Source: an uncultured Methanomicrobiales archaeon (lineage in GTDB: Archaea; Thermoplasmatota; Thermoplasmata; Methanomassiliicoccales; Methanomethylophilaceae). From it: a stretch of DNA of 20,449 nucleotides. Below, piece by piece: positions 6,941 through 17,318 of this stretch. The position numbers were made by a program, and so were the translations under genes. The notes below the pieces were generated by a model, which did not search any database, had not been told where the DNA came from, and saw only the letters and a list, made by a program, of their open reading frames with translations. Position 1 is the stretch's first letter. The number at the start of each line of letters is the position of its first letter. Location: NCBI GenBank assembly GCA_946528255.1, contig CAMMYR010000001.1, positions 1 to 20,449 of the forward strand, written 5' to 3'.

Positions 6941-8098
6941 TCGGTTCTCGTAGCGGACCTCGTTGAGGATCCTTTCCCTGGTCTTCTTCGACCTGTTGCT
7001 CACGTAGTTCACCAGGCTCTTGCCGGACAGGATGATGCTGGATGGCCCGGATCTGACGTAGAACTCCTCGACCTTGCCCTCCCTGTAGAACACGGGCTTC
7101 TTGCACTTGTCGCAGTTGACCATGAAGATCTGCTTGCCCTCGATATCGATGATGGAGAACCATATGTAGGGGAGGAACTCGTCGCCGATGGCGTTGGAGA
7201 TCATATGGGTGAAGTGGAGGTTCATCTTGTCGGTGCTCTCGAACTTGTCCGCCTCCAAACCCAGCGGCTCCCCCTCGTCGTTGACGCCTATGAGCAGGGT
7301 CCCGCCCTCGCTGTTGAGGTAGGCCACCAGCGTCTTGAGCACGGCCTTCTCCATCCTCTTGTCCTTCTCCCCGGTCTCCAGGTTGGTCCTCATGGTGGAC
7401 TTGAACTCCACCTTGTCGGACTCGCCGGCGCGCATCATGGCCATGGCATCCTGCTTGAGCCTCTCGCTGGAGGCGACCTCCCTGTTCCTGCCGCGCATGA
7501 ATGTGTTCAGCAGGTATCCGAAGTACCTCTGGGTGCTGTCCAGGAGGAACAGGAGCGCTATGAGCGTGGAGCCCACGAGCACTCCGAGCATCTCCTCCAT
7601 CAGGCGGCCGATGTCGACCGGGGCCATGGGATCCCAGTACCCGGAAATGTAGTACTGCATCACCTTCACCACGGTGAATATGGCTATGGAGACGCATTCC
7701 GCTATCAGCACGACCATTGGGCTGCCCATGTTTCTGGGCACCCCCCTCATGAGGGCGTACAGGCAGACCAGTCCGATCATCATCAGGTTGACTCCCTGGA
7801 GGATGCTGGCTATGAATCCGATCTCCTCGATGCTGCGGAAACCCATCCCGAGGAAGGAGATGAAGAACGTGAGCATCATCAGGATTATTATGAACGGGGG
7901 GATGTGGATGACGTGCCTGTCGCTCACTATCGCCTCGATCAGGATCATGATGATCGGGATGATCAGTATCAGGTCACCGATGTGCTTGAAGTGGACACCA
8001 AGAATCGCGATGATCACCGATACGACGAGCAGGACGTAGTACGACCATATCGTGTATTTCGGCATCAGGTCGTTGTCGGCGGCCTCATGGGTTTCCAT
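6941..8098 (-). CDS. integral membrane protein with C-terminal AlbA_2 (Schlafen-type) domain
   Basis: Residues ~15-190 contain about five or six hydrophobic helices. A linker follows, then an AlbA_2 domain from ~220: 'SDKVEFKST' (228-235), 'GGTLLIGVNDEGEPLGL' (265-281), 'YIWFSIIDIEGKQIFMVN' and 'FYVRSGPSSIILSG'. AlbA_2 domains bind nucleic acids or occur in regulators and Schlafen-like nucleases; the role here is unknown. The protein ends 'ILNEVRYEN' then CGA at 6943-6941 (385 aa). Third-position GC falls sharply after that codon. With CGA as Arg the frame would run antisense across the whole neighbouring gene and into the tRNA, stopping at 6554. A TATA-like AATAAATAATA upstream of 8098 supports the ATG start. 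Confidence 0.85.
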
Positions 8099-8163
8099 AT
8101 CCCGATGTAAGCGGTGCCCTGTTATTATTTATTGCGCGCAAATGCTCCGGCGCACGTATGCAA

Positions 8164-8173
8164 CTATTTATAG
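8164..8173 (+). promoter_or_regulatory. TATA box of the 8210 gene
   Basis: CTATTTATAG predicts transcription from about 8194. That excludes an in-frame ATG at 8177 and supports TTG 8210, which has GGAG at 8198-8201 eight nt upstream. Confidence 0.6.
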
Positions 8174-8209
8174 GAAATGCCGATTCGTAGCCTCAACGGA
8201 GTAATATTC

Positions 8210-8587
8210 TTGCCAGAAACGACACCGATGAGGAAGAACAAGGTGGTTGTCAGGTCCGTAGAGTCCGCATCCTCCTACGGAGCGGACAAGCCCGGCGCCA
8301 AGAAGAACAAGCCGGTCAAGACCAAGGAATCCACCAAGAGACAGGCGATGCTGAACACCCACAAGATCAACCCGTTCAAGTACGACATGAACGAGATCCT
8401 CGGATCCTCCTCCATGGATCCCTCGAAGGCATCGTCTTTCCTCGCGTCGATCATCGCCAAGGCATCGCGCGTATCCACCAGGGATGCAAAGGACTTCGCC
8501 AGGACCTTCCTCGACGAGGGCGACCTCACCAAGGACGAGTTCGACAAGATCTGCAAGCTCCTGGACAAATACAGCAAGTTCCGTTGA
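8210..8587 (+). CDS. small basic hypothetical protein
   Basis: The family is not recognised. The 125-residue protein starts at TTG 8210, chosen from the TATA position and the Shine-Dalgarno; ATG 8228 is a second possibility. A lysine-rich, probably disordered N-terminus ('KPGAKKNKPVKTKESTKR') precedes a helical C-terminal domain. That domain contains 'SSFLASIIAKASRVSTRDAKDFARTFLDEGDLTKDEFDKICKLLDKYSKF', of which I quote only the gist: two amphipathic helices joined by an acidic turn. It ends in TGA, 31 nt before the start of the COG3044-type ATPase gene, and may be co-transcribed with it. Confidence 0.7.
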   Translation: MPETTPMRKNKVVVRSVESASSYGADKPGAKKNKPVKTKESTKRQAMLNTHKINPFKYDMNEILGSSSMDPSKASSFLASIIAKASRVSTRDAKDFARTFLDEGDLTKDEFDKICKLLDKYSKFR

Positions 8588-8618
8588 ACGGTCCTTAAAG
8601 GGCCGCCGGAGTGATCAT

Positions 8619-10256
8619 ATGGCCACTGAGGAGGTCCTGAGGAAGACCCTCAAGAACGCGGACGGCAAGCCGTTCGCCAAATACAAGAACATCGAGAACA
8701 GCTTCACCCTCGAGGATTACGAGATATTCTTCGACGATGTCCAGAACGACCGCGCCGGGCACACCGCGATGCGCGTCCGCGTGCCCATGAAGAAGGCGGC
8801 GTTCCCAGAGGACACATACGGTTCCAAGATCAGGGAGATAGCCCTGAGGGACCTCATAGCCAGGCGCTTCTGGGAGTCGGCCCGCACCCACGCCCGCTCC
8901 CCCATACCCAAGACCGACGGAGGGGAATTGTTCATACCCCGCCCGGGCCAGGAGATCCTGGAGAGATGGTCGGTCGTCATCACCCAGTACTACGTGGAGG
9001 CGAGGTTCACCGCGGACCTGCCGTCCTCCGGCGGGAAGGTATCCGCCGGCGCGATGGAGACCCTGATATTCGAGAGGATAGACACCGTCGTCAGGGAGTC
9101 AATGTTCTACTCCGCGTACAAGCAATCTAAGCTCTACAACCATATCCAGACCGCCGAGAATGCGGATTTCATCAGGAACCATCTCAAGGAGATGGGACTC
9201 GTGGCGTTCGTCGCCGAAGGCTCCATCCTCCCTCGCAGGGAGGACGATCTGGCACCTATGACGGACGCCGTTCCGTTCACCTGCGGGGATTCCCTCAGGG
9301 TGACCTTCGAAGTGCCCAACGGGGACCCCATCTCCGGATGGGGCGTCCGCAGGGAGATGAACGTCATCGCCGGCGCCCCCCGCAGCGGCAGGTCCACCCT
9401 GGCGGATGCCATCGCCGCCGGACCGTACAACCACATCCCCGGCGACGGCAGGGAGTATGTGATATCGTTCCCCTGCGCATCGTTCGTCATCTCCGAACCC
9501 GGCAGGCCCGCGGATTCCGTGGACATATCCATGTTCTGCAAGGATTCCCCCGAGTTCGGAGAGGCGGGCGCCGCCAAATCCGATTCGCTGTGCGGCTGCC
9601 ACTCCGAATACGTCTCCATGTCGGAGTACGTTGAATTGACTTCCAAGCTCCTGATCGTCGACGAGGAGTTCGCCTCGCCGGAGACCATGAGGAAGGGCAT
9701 CATGGATGATTCCGGATCCCTGAAGCCGATCTGCGAAGCGGGTCCCGCATTGGCCGCGGCCACCGTGGCCACGTTCATAGTATCAGGTGATGCCTCGGTA
9801 GCCGAGGCGGCCAACACGCTGGTCGTCATGGACAACTTCGGAGTAAAGGAGGTCCGTCCTCACAAGGAGGTATCCGGCGATGCCATAGCCATACCCAGGG
9901 ACAGGTTCCCCGTATCGAAGGGCATGGATTTCGAGAAGGGCAGGAAGGAGGTCAGCGTTACCGCCTCCTCCGTCAGGTGCATCGAGATCGGGACCTACCA
10001 ATCAAATGCTCCGGTGGCCGCTGTGTACGATATGTCCCAGGCTCGCACGATCGCCGATTGCATCGCGGTCGCCAAGGAGCTCATGGACGGATCCCGCACG
10101 TTGCTGCAGGTGTGCTACGAATCCATCGATACGGTCATGTCCCAGGATAACGCCAAGGATTCGAAGAGCGGGATGTGGCACTCCCAGATAAGGGATCTGG
10201 ATGTTGCCGCCTTCCTAAACAGGCACCCCCGGATGCTCTGCATCCAGAGGAAGCGA
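8619..10256 (+). CDS. predicted ATPase of the ABC class (COG3044-like), degenerate nucleotide site
   Basis: Family landmarks are 'RPGQEILERWSVVIT', 'VEARFTADLPSSG', 'LKEMGLVAFVAEGSILPRR' and 'YNHIPGDGREYVIS'. The P-loop is 'GAPRSGRST' at 252-260, with Arg258 where a Walker A lysine is expected. The Walker B-like region is 'LLIVDEEFASPETM'. The serine-rich ABC signature region seen in relatives is not obvious, being replaced by a Cys-rich 'LCGCHSE' stretch. The protein may therefore have weak or no ATPase activity. The ATG 8619 start has GGAGTGATC upstream (8608-8616). It ends 'LCIQRK' then CGA 10254-10256 (545 aa), one base before the convergent gene's stop. With CGA as Arg it would run 14 codons through that gene to TGA 10296-10298. 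This CGA is the only in-frame one in the gene. Confidence 0.85.
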
Positions 10257-10257
10257 A

Positions 10258-10617
10258 TCATCTGCGGTTGTTGCCGTAGCTGTCCTGCCAGTGGTTGAAG
10301 ACCCCATCGGCGTAGTTGTTCATGTGGACGGCATCCTGCTTGTTATCGGGGACGATGAATCCCTGGAGCGGGTACTCCCTGTCGCAATAGGGGCATCTCA
10401 CATAGGGGCAGTTCTGGTTGGCCTTGGGGCAGGCCTTGCAGGCGACGGCCCTTGACTGGAAGAGGCTGAACTCGTGCCCGCAGCTGGGGCACAGGAACCT
10501 GCGCGCAGCGACCTTCAGGTCCTTGGTGATGCCGGCGGCCCTCTCCTCGGGGGTGAGCCACATGGGCGCCCTGGGAGAGATGGGCGTGTTGTAGGAGGGG
10601 CGCTCATCGTAGGACAT
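10258..10617 (-). CDS. zinc-ribbon hypothetical protein
   Basis: The 119-residue protein has a proline-rich N-terminus. A cysteine cluster follows: 'CPSCGHEF', 'CKACPKANQNCPY' and 'CPYCDREYPL', enough for two zinc sites in a rubredoxin/zinc-ribbon style. A polar tail ends the protein. The function is unknown. The ATG lies 1 nt after the TGA of the GGGP synthase gene, so the two are co-transcribed. It ends in TGA at 10260-10258, facing the CGA end of the COG3044-type gene with one base between them. Confidence 0.8.
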   Translation of the reverse strand: MSYDERPSYNTPISPRAPMWLTPEERAAGITKDLKVAARRFLCPSCGHEFSLFQSRAVACKACPKANQNCPYVRCPYCDREYPLQGFIVPDNKQDAVHMNNYADGVFNHWQDSYGNNRR

Positions 10618-10618
10618 G

Positions 10619-11356
10619 TCAGTTGCCCTTCGCGGCTTTCACGACTGCACGGAGCATGCTGTCGTCGTTGCACTGCTCGATGAACGTTCCGGTGACGATC
10701 GCGTCTGCGCCGGCCTTCCTGACGGCCTCGGCGGCCTCGGGGGTCCTGATGCCTCCGCCGATGATGACGGGGATCTTGACTGCGGCCTTGACAGCGGAGA
10801 TCATCTCGGAGGGGACTGGCTGGGGTGCACCGGATCCGGCCTCGAAGTAGACGAAGTCCATGCCGAACATCTCGCAGGCGGTGGCGTATGCGACGGCCTT
10901 CTTGACATCGTCGCGCTTCAGCAGCATGGCCTTCCCGACCTCGCCGACCTTCATACCGGGCTCGACGATGACGTAGCCCATGGAGATGGTCTCGATGCCG
11001 AGCTTCTTGATGACAGGGGCGCCGTAGACCTGGTAGCCCATGACCATGTTGAGGTCGGCGCTGTTCATCAGGCTCATGAAGAAAATGGAATCGACATCCG
11101 CCGAGAGCTCTGCGGGGCCGCTGGGGAAATGGATCGTGGGCAGCCCGGACATCTCGCGGATGGCCTTAGCGGTTGCCGAGAGGTTCTCGGAGTTGACTCC
11201 CGTGGAGCCGCCGATCATGACAGCATCGGAACCCGCCTCCTTCATCTTGAGGGCGATCTTCCCCGCTTCCTCCGCGGGCTGCTTGTCGGGATCGAGCAGG
11301 GACATATGGATGGTTCCCTTCGCAATCCTGTCCATGAGATACTGGCGAACATTCAT
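10619..11356 (-). CDS. geranylgeranylglyceryl phosphate synthase
   Basis: GGGPS makes the first ether bond of archaeal membrane lipids, joining sn-glycerol-1-phosphate and geranylgeranyl diphosphate. This (beta/alpha)8 protein shows 'SLLDPDKQ', 'MIGGSTGV', 'YFEAGSGAPQPVP', 'VIIGGGIRTPEAA' and 'ADAIVTGTFIEQ'. I chose ATG 11356 (245 aa) because the family aligns from 'MNVRQYL'. The preceding GTGAT can pair with the 16S 3' end. A GTG at 11365 would add three residues. A TATA-like TTTTATA at 11411-11405 lies just downstream of the CGA that ends Trm-G10, suggesting its own promoter. Ends in TGA. uppS in the same window is another prenyl-diphosphate-consuming enzyme. Confidence 0.95.
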   Translation of the reverse strand: MNVRQYLMDRIAKGTIHMSLLDPDKQPAEEAGKIALKMKEAGSDAVMIGGSTGVNSENLSATAKAIREMSGLPTIHFPSGPAELSADVDSIFFMSLMNSADLNMVMGYQVYGAPVIKKLGIETISMGYVIVEPGMKVGEVGKAMLLKRDDVKKAVAYATACEMFGMDFVYFEAGSGAPQPVPSEMISAVKAAVKIPVIIGGGIRTPEAAEAVRKAGADAIVTGTFIEQCNDDSMLRAVVKAAKGN

Positions 11357-11404
11357 CGAAATCACGCTGTATGATTTAGGCTAAACGCATCATTGCGCGT
11401 TCCG

Positions 11405-11411
11405 TATAAAA
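11405..11411 (-). promoter_or_regulatory. TATA box of the GGGP synthase gene
   Basis: TTTTATA on the minus strand predicts transcription from about 11382, a short leader before ATG 11356. It sits immediately after the CGA end of Trm-G10. Confidence 0.5.
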
Positions 11412-11421
11412 TTGTACGCGC

Positions 11422-12417
11422 TCGGTCGGGCGCGCGGAAGACGTGGTAATGGCGGGAAAGCGACCCGTGGACCCTCTGCAGGTACATCCCCTCGAGCTCC
11501 ATCGACGGGAACTTCACCGGGAACGGTAGGACCACGCCTGCACGGCATCCGGACCTCAGGGACTTGGGGAATGCCTCTCCGGCGCGGCGGTATATCTCCG
11601 CTATCTCCTCCCCGCCGGTCTTTGTAGACCTGCCGTAGGGCGGATCCGTGGCGATCGCATCGATATCGTGGAAGCGGTCCCCTATATCGCCGATGTCGAG
11701 GACATCGAAATCGTGAAGTGCCAGTCCATAGAAATCCATATTCTCGCGGCAGCCGATTACCATCTCCTCGTCGAAGTCCGAAGCGATGGCCTTCATGCCC
11801 ATCTCGGCCGCTTCGATGACGATCCCTCCCGTGCCGCAGAACGGATCCAGCACGGTCCCCCCGCGCTTGACGCCGGTGAGGTTGATCAGCGCCCTGGCAT
11901 ATTTCGGATGCAGCGAGATGGGGGAGAAGAACGGCCTCTCGCCGACCTTCCTCTTCTCCAGCAGGTCCGCCTCGGTCACATGCTCCTCGATGTAGAGGTG
12001 GGCCCTGTCGCACATCTGCATCCTGACGACCGTGTCCGGCTCCTTCAGGTTGACGTCGTTGTGCTTCGACAGCACCGCCCCGATGCGGCGGATCAGCGCC
12101 TGTGAATCCACGTCCTTCATCATACCCAGATAGCGCTTGGCGCGTATCGCGAAAGTGCCCTCCGGCAGCACCTGTGATTCCAATCCGGACAGGTCGTCCG
12201 GGTCGTAGGCCCCCAGGTACCTCCCCGCGGAGTGGGTCATGGCGAGCCTGTCGGCCACGCCGCGGAAGTACTGGGAATCGAATGATGCTATAAGGTAGCC
12301 CGGTCCCTCTGCTACTACCTCGTATCCGTCGGTCTCCGCCTTCAGGCAGCCGACGATCTCGGCGGGCGGCATATCCTTGGATTCGCCCGAGAGCTCGAAG
12401 AAATATTGGGGGGCCAC
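11422..12417 (-). CDS. tRNA (guanine10-N2)-dimethyltransferase (Trm-G10, THUMP + Rossmann)
   Basis: The enzyme methylates G10 of tRNA using SAM. The N-terminal part ('YFFELSGES') is THUMP-like. The methyltransferase domain has 'VLDPFCGTGGIVIEA' and the catalytic 'TDPPYGRS'. The start must be GTG 12417, because the conserved 'FELSGE' begins six residues later. That GTG sits in the loop of a 7-bp GC hairpin (12408-12424). The gene begins 17 nt after the radA stop, so it is operonic. The protein ends 'YHVFRAPD' then CGA 11424-11422 (331 aa). With CGA as Arg it would run 20 residues through AT-rich promoter-like DNA to TGA 11362. No other CGA is in frame. Confidence 0.92.
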
Positions 12418-12424
12418 GCCCCCC
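12408..12424. promoter_or_regulatory. hairpin with the Trm-G10 GTG start codon as its loop
   Basis: On the minus strand GGGGGGC-GTG-GCCCCCC forms a perfect 7-bp stem whose 3-nt loop is exactly the start codon at 12417-12415. It could limit initiation or act as a weak terminator after radA. Confidence 0.6.
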
Positions 12425-12434
12425 TTATTGCGGT

Positions 12435-13376
12435 TCAGTCCTTAATACCATCTTCTGTGACCATGAAGACGGCCTCTCCCTCCGGAAGGTTGGGGGAGTC
12501 GATGAGCCTGGCGATCCTCTTGCCGGCCTTGCCTTTCCTCAGGTAGATCCTGAAGGTGGCAGTGTGGCCGACGATGTGCCCTCCGATGGGGCGGGTGGGG
12601 TCGCCGAAGAACGCATCGGGCTTCGCAGCCACCTGGTTGGTGACTGCGATAACCGCATTGTTGACCGTGGCGAAGTTCAGCAGGTCGTGCATGTGGCGGT
12701 TGAGGATCTGCTGCCTCTCGGCCAGCGCTCCCCTGCCCACGTACTCCGCCCTGAAGTGCGAGGTCAGCGAATCGACGATCAGCAGCCTGACCTTGGTGTT
12801 CTGGGCAAGCTCCATGGCCTTGTCCACCAGAAGCACCTGGTGCTGCGAGTTGAATGCCCTTGCGACGTGGATCCTCTTGAGGGTCTCGTCGGGATCGACG
12901 CCCAGATAGTTGGCCATCTGGATGATCCTCTCGGGCCTGAACGTGTTCTCCGTATCGATGATGATGACGTCCGAACCGAGACCGCCCCTCTCCTCGGGGA
13001 GCGTCGCGTTCACCGCGAGCTGGAAGCAGACCTGCGTCTTGCAGCTCCCGAACTCTCCGAACAGCTCCACGATGGACTGGCTCTCCAGTCCCCCCGCGAG
13101 GAGCTCGTCGAACGCCTTCGATCCTGTCGTCAGCTTGGTTACGGACTTCCTCCTCTCGAGGATGTCCTCTCCCGTCTCGAAACCGCCAATGTCTGCGCAA
13201 AGCTTGGCACCCTCGATGATGTCCATTGCCTTCTTCTCTCCGATCTCGCACGTCTCTGCGAGTTCTTTCGGAGCGGCGACTGCAATGGCCATCAACTCGT
13301 TGTATCCTGCTTCACGGAGTTTTTCTGCTATGGCTGGTCCTACTCCTGGTATGTCTTCTAGGGTTTTAACGACCAT
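12435..13376 (-). CDS. radA: DNA repair and recombination protein RadA
   Basis: This is the archaeal RecA/Rad51 recombinase of 313 aa. An N-terminal helix-hairpin-helix domain ('[15 protein letters not shown]') is followed by the ATPase core. Core motifs are Walker A 'GEFGSCKT' (107-114), '[14 protein letters not shown]', Walker B '[16 protein letters not shown]', the L2 region '[21 protein letters not shown]' and 'RIYLRKGK'. The glycine before the Walker A lysine is Cys112, where most RadA proteins I recall have Gly. ATG 13376 has GGAGG 7 nt upstream and a TATA (TTAAATA) predicting a ~12-nt leader. An in-frame extension back to 13676 is a separate small gene ended by CGA. Ends in TGA. Confidence 0.95.
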   Translation of the reverse strand: MVVKTLEDIPGVGPAIAEKLREAGYNELMAIAVAAPKELAETCEIGEKKAMDIIEGAKLCADIGGFETGEDILERRKSVTKLTTGSKAFDELLAGGLESQSIVELFGEFGSCKTQVCFQLAVNATLPEERGGLGSDVIIIDTENTFRPERIIQMANYLGVDPDETLKRIHVARAFNSQHQVLLVDKAMELAQNTKVRLLIVDSLTSHFRAEYVGRGALAERQQILNRHMHDLLNFATVNNAVIAVTNQVAAKPDAFFGDPTRPIGGHIVGHTATFRIYLRKGKAGKRIARLIDSPNLPEGEAVFMVTEDGIKD

Positions 13377-13409
13377 TGGGATTCCTCCATGTTGCTCAAC
13401 GCCCAGGGA

Positions 13410-13420
13410 GTATTTAACCC
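13410..13420 (-). promoter_or_regulatory. radA: radA promoter
   Basis: TTAAATACT on the minus strand predicts transcription near 13388, immediately before the GGAGG (13388-13384) and ATG 13376. This shows that radA starts at 13376 rather than at 13676. Confidence 0.65.
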
Positions 13421-13520
13421 GAAGTGGGGGGTGTCCGAAAGTGGCTCCCGGAGCGCTTGATCGGACGACGCCGGCGGCAGGATATAAAGCAGATAGCGTA
13501 CGGTTACACTCGGGGTCCGA

Positions 13521-13676
13521 TCGGAAGATCTGGACCTCGCGCGGTATGAGGATCGTCACCTCGCGGTCGGACATCTGGACGTTGACCGCGTCGTAATCGG
13601 TATCCTCTTCGGGACCGGTCTCCTTCTGGTCCCCCCGGAGCATCCCCAACCGGGTTTTCGCAGTGCCTATGACCAT
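13521..13676 (-). CDS. 51-residue hypothetical protein C
   Basis: The family is not recognised. ATG 13676 lies about 29 bp downstream of a TTTATAT TATA box (13710-13701), so it is probably leaderless. The 51 codons have GC-rich third positions; after CGA 13523-13521 the bias disappears and two TATA-like elements occur. The protein is hydrophilic, with an acidic centre ('GPEEDTDYD') and a short C-terminal '[14 protein letters not shown]'. With CGA as Arg there is no stop before radA and the two genes would be one 413-residue frame. The radA promoter and Shine-Dalgarno inside that frame argue against this. Confidence 0.6.
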
Positions 13677-13700
13677 AACGGAATTAGAATCCTAATAGAC

Positions 13701-13710
13701 CGATATAAAG
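13701..13710 (-). promoter_or_regulatory. TATA box of gene C
   Basis: CTTTATATCG on the minus strand is centred about 29 bp before ATG 13676. A short ATTAG/CTAAT inverted repeat lies between it and the start. Confidence 0.5.
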
Positions 13711-13781
13711 TTGATTGAAAGCGCCCCGACCGCCGTTTCCACTGCACCCCCGGAAGGCCAGATTCCCGCATATCCCCGCTG

Positions 13782-13828
13782 CGGTTTTCCAATGGAAACC
13801 GATGAGCCCGGAAAGGGCCGTTTTCCGG
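13782..13828. promoter_or_regulatory. two hairpin-forming repeats upstream of purS
   Basis: CGGTTTTCC-AAT-GGAAACCG (13782-13801, one bulge) is followed by CCGGAAA-N7-TTTCCGG (13808-13828). Related CCGTTTCC copies lie near 13733 and 13836. They occupy the 218-bp gap between gene C and purS and may be regulator sites or a structured RNA. I see no gene in this gap. Confidence 0.4.
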
Positions 13829-13860
13829 CCTACCTCCGTTTCCTCTGGAGTTGCGACAAA

Positions 13861-13869
13861 CCTATTATG
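13861..13869 (+). promoter_or_regulatory. TATA box of the purSLQ operon
   Basis: CCTATTATG is centred about 29 bp upstream of the purS ATG at 13895, predicting a leaderless purS mRNA. Confidence 0.5.
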
Positions 13870-13894
13870 AACACGCGCGCGTTTAGGACAATCA

Positions 13895-14134
13895 ATGACA
13901 GTAATCGAGATCAGAATCGAACTCAAGAAGGGCGTCGCCGACCCCGAGGGGAAGAACACCAAGAAGACCCTCGAATCCCTGGGATTCCAGGGGATCGGCG
14001 ATGTCAAGTCCGTGAAGCTCTTCGAAGTGGAGATCGACCTCGCACCCGCCGAGGCCGTCAAAGCCGGCGAGGAGATGTGCAGGAAGCTTCTGGCCAACCC
14101 CGTGATCCAGAACTACAAGGTCACCGTGAGATGA
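13895..14134 (+). CDS. purS: phosphoribosylformylglycinamidine synthase, PurS subunit
   Basis: PurS is the small dimeric subunit that bridges PurL and PurQ in FGAM synthase (fourth step of purine synthesis). At 79 residues it has the family length. It shows 'GVADPEGKNTKKTLESLGF' (quoted in part), 'VKSVKLFEVEID' and the C-terminal 'LLANPVIQNYKV'. It is the first gene of purS-purL-purQ, starts at ATG 13895 and ends in TGA 4 nt before the purL ATG. Confidence 0.97.
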   Translation: MTVIEIRIELKKGVADPEGKNTKKTLESLGFQGIGDVKSVKLFEVEIDLAPAEAVKAGEEMCRKLLANPVIQNYKVTVR

Positions 14135-14138
14135 TCCG

Positions 14139-16462
<2,324 letters not shown>

Positions 16463-16466
<4 letters not shown>

Positions 16467-17281
16467 AGCCCCAGGACGCGAGAGTGTGCGTCATCAGGAT
16501 AGAGGGTACCAACTGCGAGGACGAGATGGCCAACGCGTTCGCGATGGTCGGCGCCCAGGCCGAGAAGGTCCACCTCAAGCAGCTGATCGGGCAGGCCCCC
16601 GCGGACCTCCGCAGGAGCCTCGAGGACTACGATGTCCTGGCGTTCCCGGGCGGATTCTCCGCAGGGGACTACGTCCGCGCCGGGGCCATATTCGCCGCCA
16701 GGATAAAGGCGGGCATCGGTCCCGAAGTGAAGAGGTTCGTCGAATCCGGCAAGCCCGTCATAGGCGTGTGCAACGGATTCCAGATCCTGGTGGAGCTCGG
16801 GCTCCTCCCGGCGATCGAGCAGACCATGACCGATGCGCCCACGGCCGCTCTGTACAACAACGACTCCGGCCGCTTCGAGTGCCGCCCCACGGTCCTCAGG
16901 AACGACAACCGCGGCAAATGCGCGTTCGTCTCCGAGATCCCCTCGAAGTCCCTGCTCTCGATCCCCTCCGCCCACGCGGAAGGGAAGCTGCTGAGCAACG
17001 ACCCGGACTTCGTCCAGAAGCTGGAGGACAACGACCAGATCGTGTTCCGCTACGTCTGCCCCGACGGCTCCGATGCCGTGTACCCGTGGAACCCCAACGG
17101 GTCCCCCTCGGACATCGCGGGCATCTGCAACCCCGCGGGGAACGTGCTGGGCATGATGCCCCACCCCGAGAGGGTCATGACTAGGTTCACCCACGCGGAC
17201 TGGACCAGGGGATACACCAGCGAGACCGGAGACGGCAGGGCCATCTTCGAGTCCGCTATGAAATACCTCGAGAAATTCCGA
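16463..17281 (+). CDS. purQ: phosphoribosylformylglycinamidine synthase, PurQ glutaminase subunit
   Basis: This is a class I glutamine amidotransferase feeding ammonia to PurL. It shows 'VIRIEGTNCEDEMANAF', 'FPGGFSAGDYVRAGAI', the nucleophile Cys103 in 'GVCNGFQIL', and His/Glu of the triad in 'MMPHPERVM'. ATG 16463 overlaps the purL TGA (ATGA). The protein reaches its family end at 'AMKYLEKF', followed by CGA 17279-17281 (272 aa). Fifteen bases later a strong hairpin begins. With CGA as Arg the frame would continue to 17956, antisense through almost the whole riboflavin kinase gene. No other CGA is in frame. Confidence 0.95.
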
Positions 17282-17292
17282 AACGGTTTCAT

Positions 17293-17318
17293 CCGGGCGG
17301 GGGGAGACCCCCGCTCGG
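17293..17318. terminator. bidirectional hairpin between purQ and rbkR
   Basis: CCGGGCGGGGG-GAGA-CCCCCGCTCGG forms an 11-bp stem with one G-U pair. It lies between the CGA ends of purQ (17281) and rbkR (17317-17315). The perfect core is GCGGGGG/CCCCCGC at 17297-17314. The GGGGAGACCCC core recurs at 20008-20018. Confidence 0.6.

Noticed and set aside
699..6943. Frameshifts or indel errors as the cause of the missing stops
   Set aside because: For some genes another frame has a nearby stop, but for others (purQ, rbkR, dehydrogenase/B) no single indel gives a sensible end. Large genes such as purL are intact, and all cases are explained by CGA in the existing frame.
8177..8209. ATG 8177 as start of the small basic protein
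   Set aside because: It is only a few bases after the TATA box, upstream of the predicted transcription start.
11357..11365. GTG 11365 as start of GGGP synthase by GTGA coupling to Trm-G10
   Set aside because: Trm-G10 appears to end at CGA 11422, so coupling is not needed, and the family aligns from ATG 11356.
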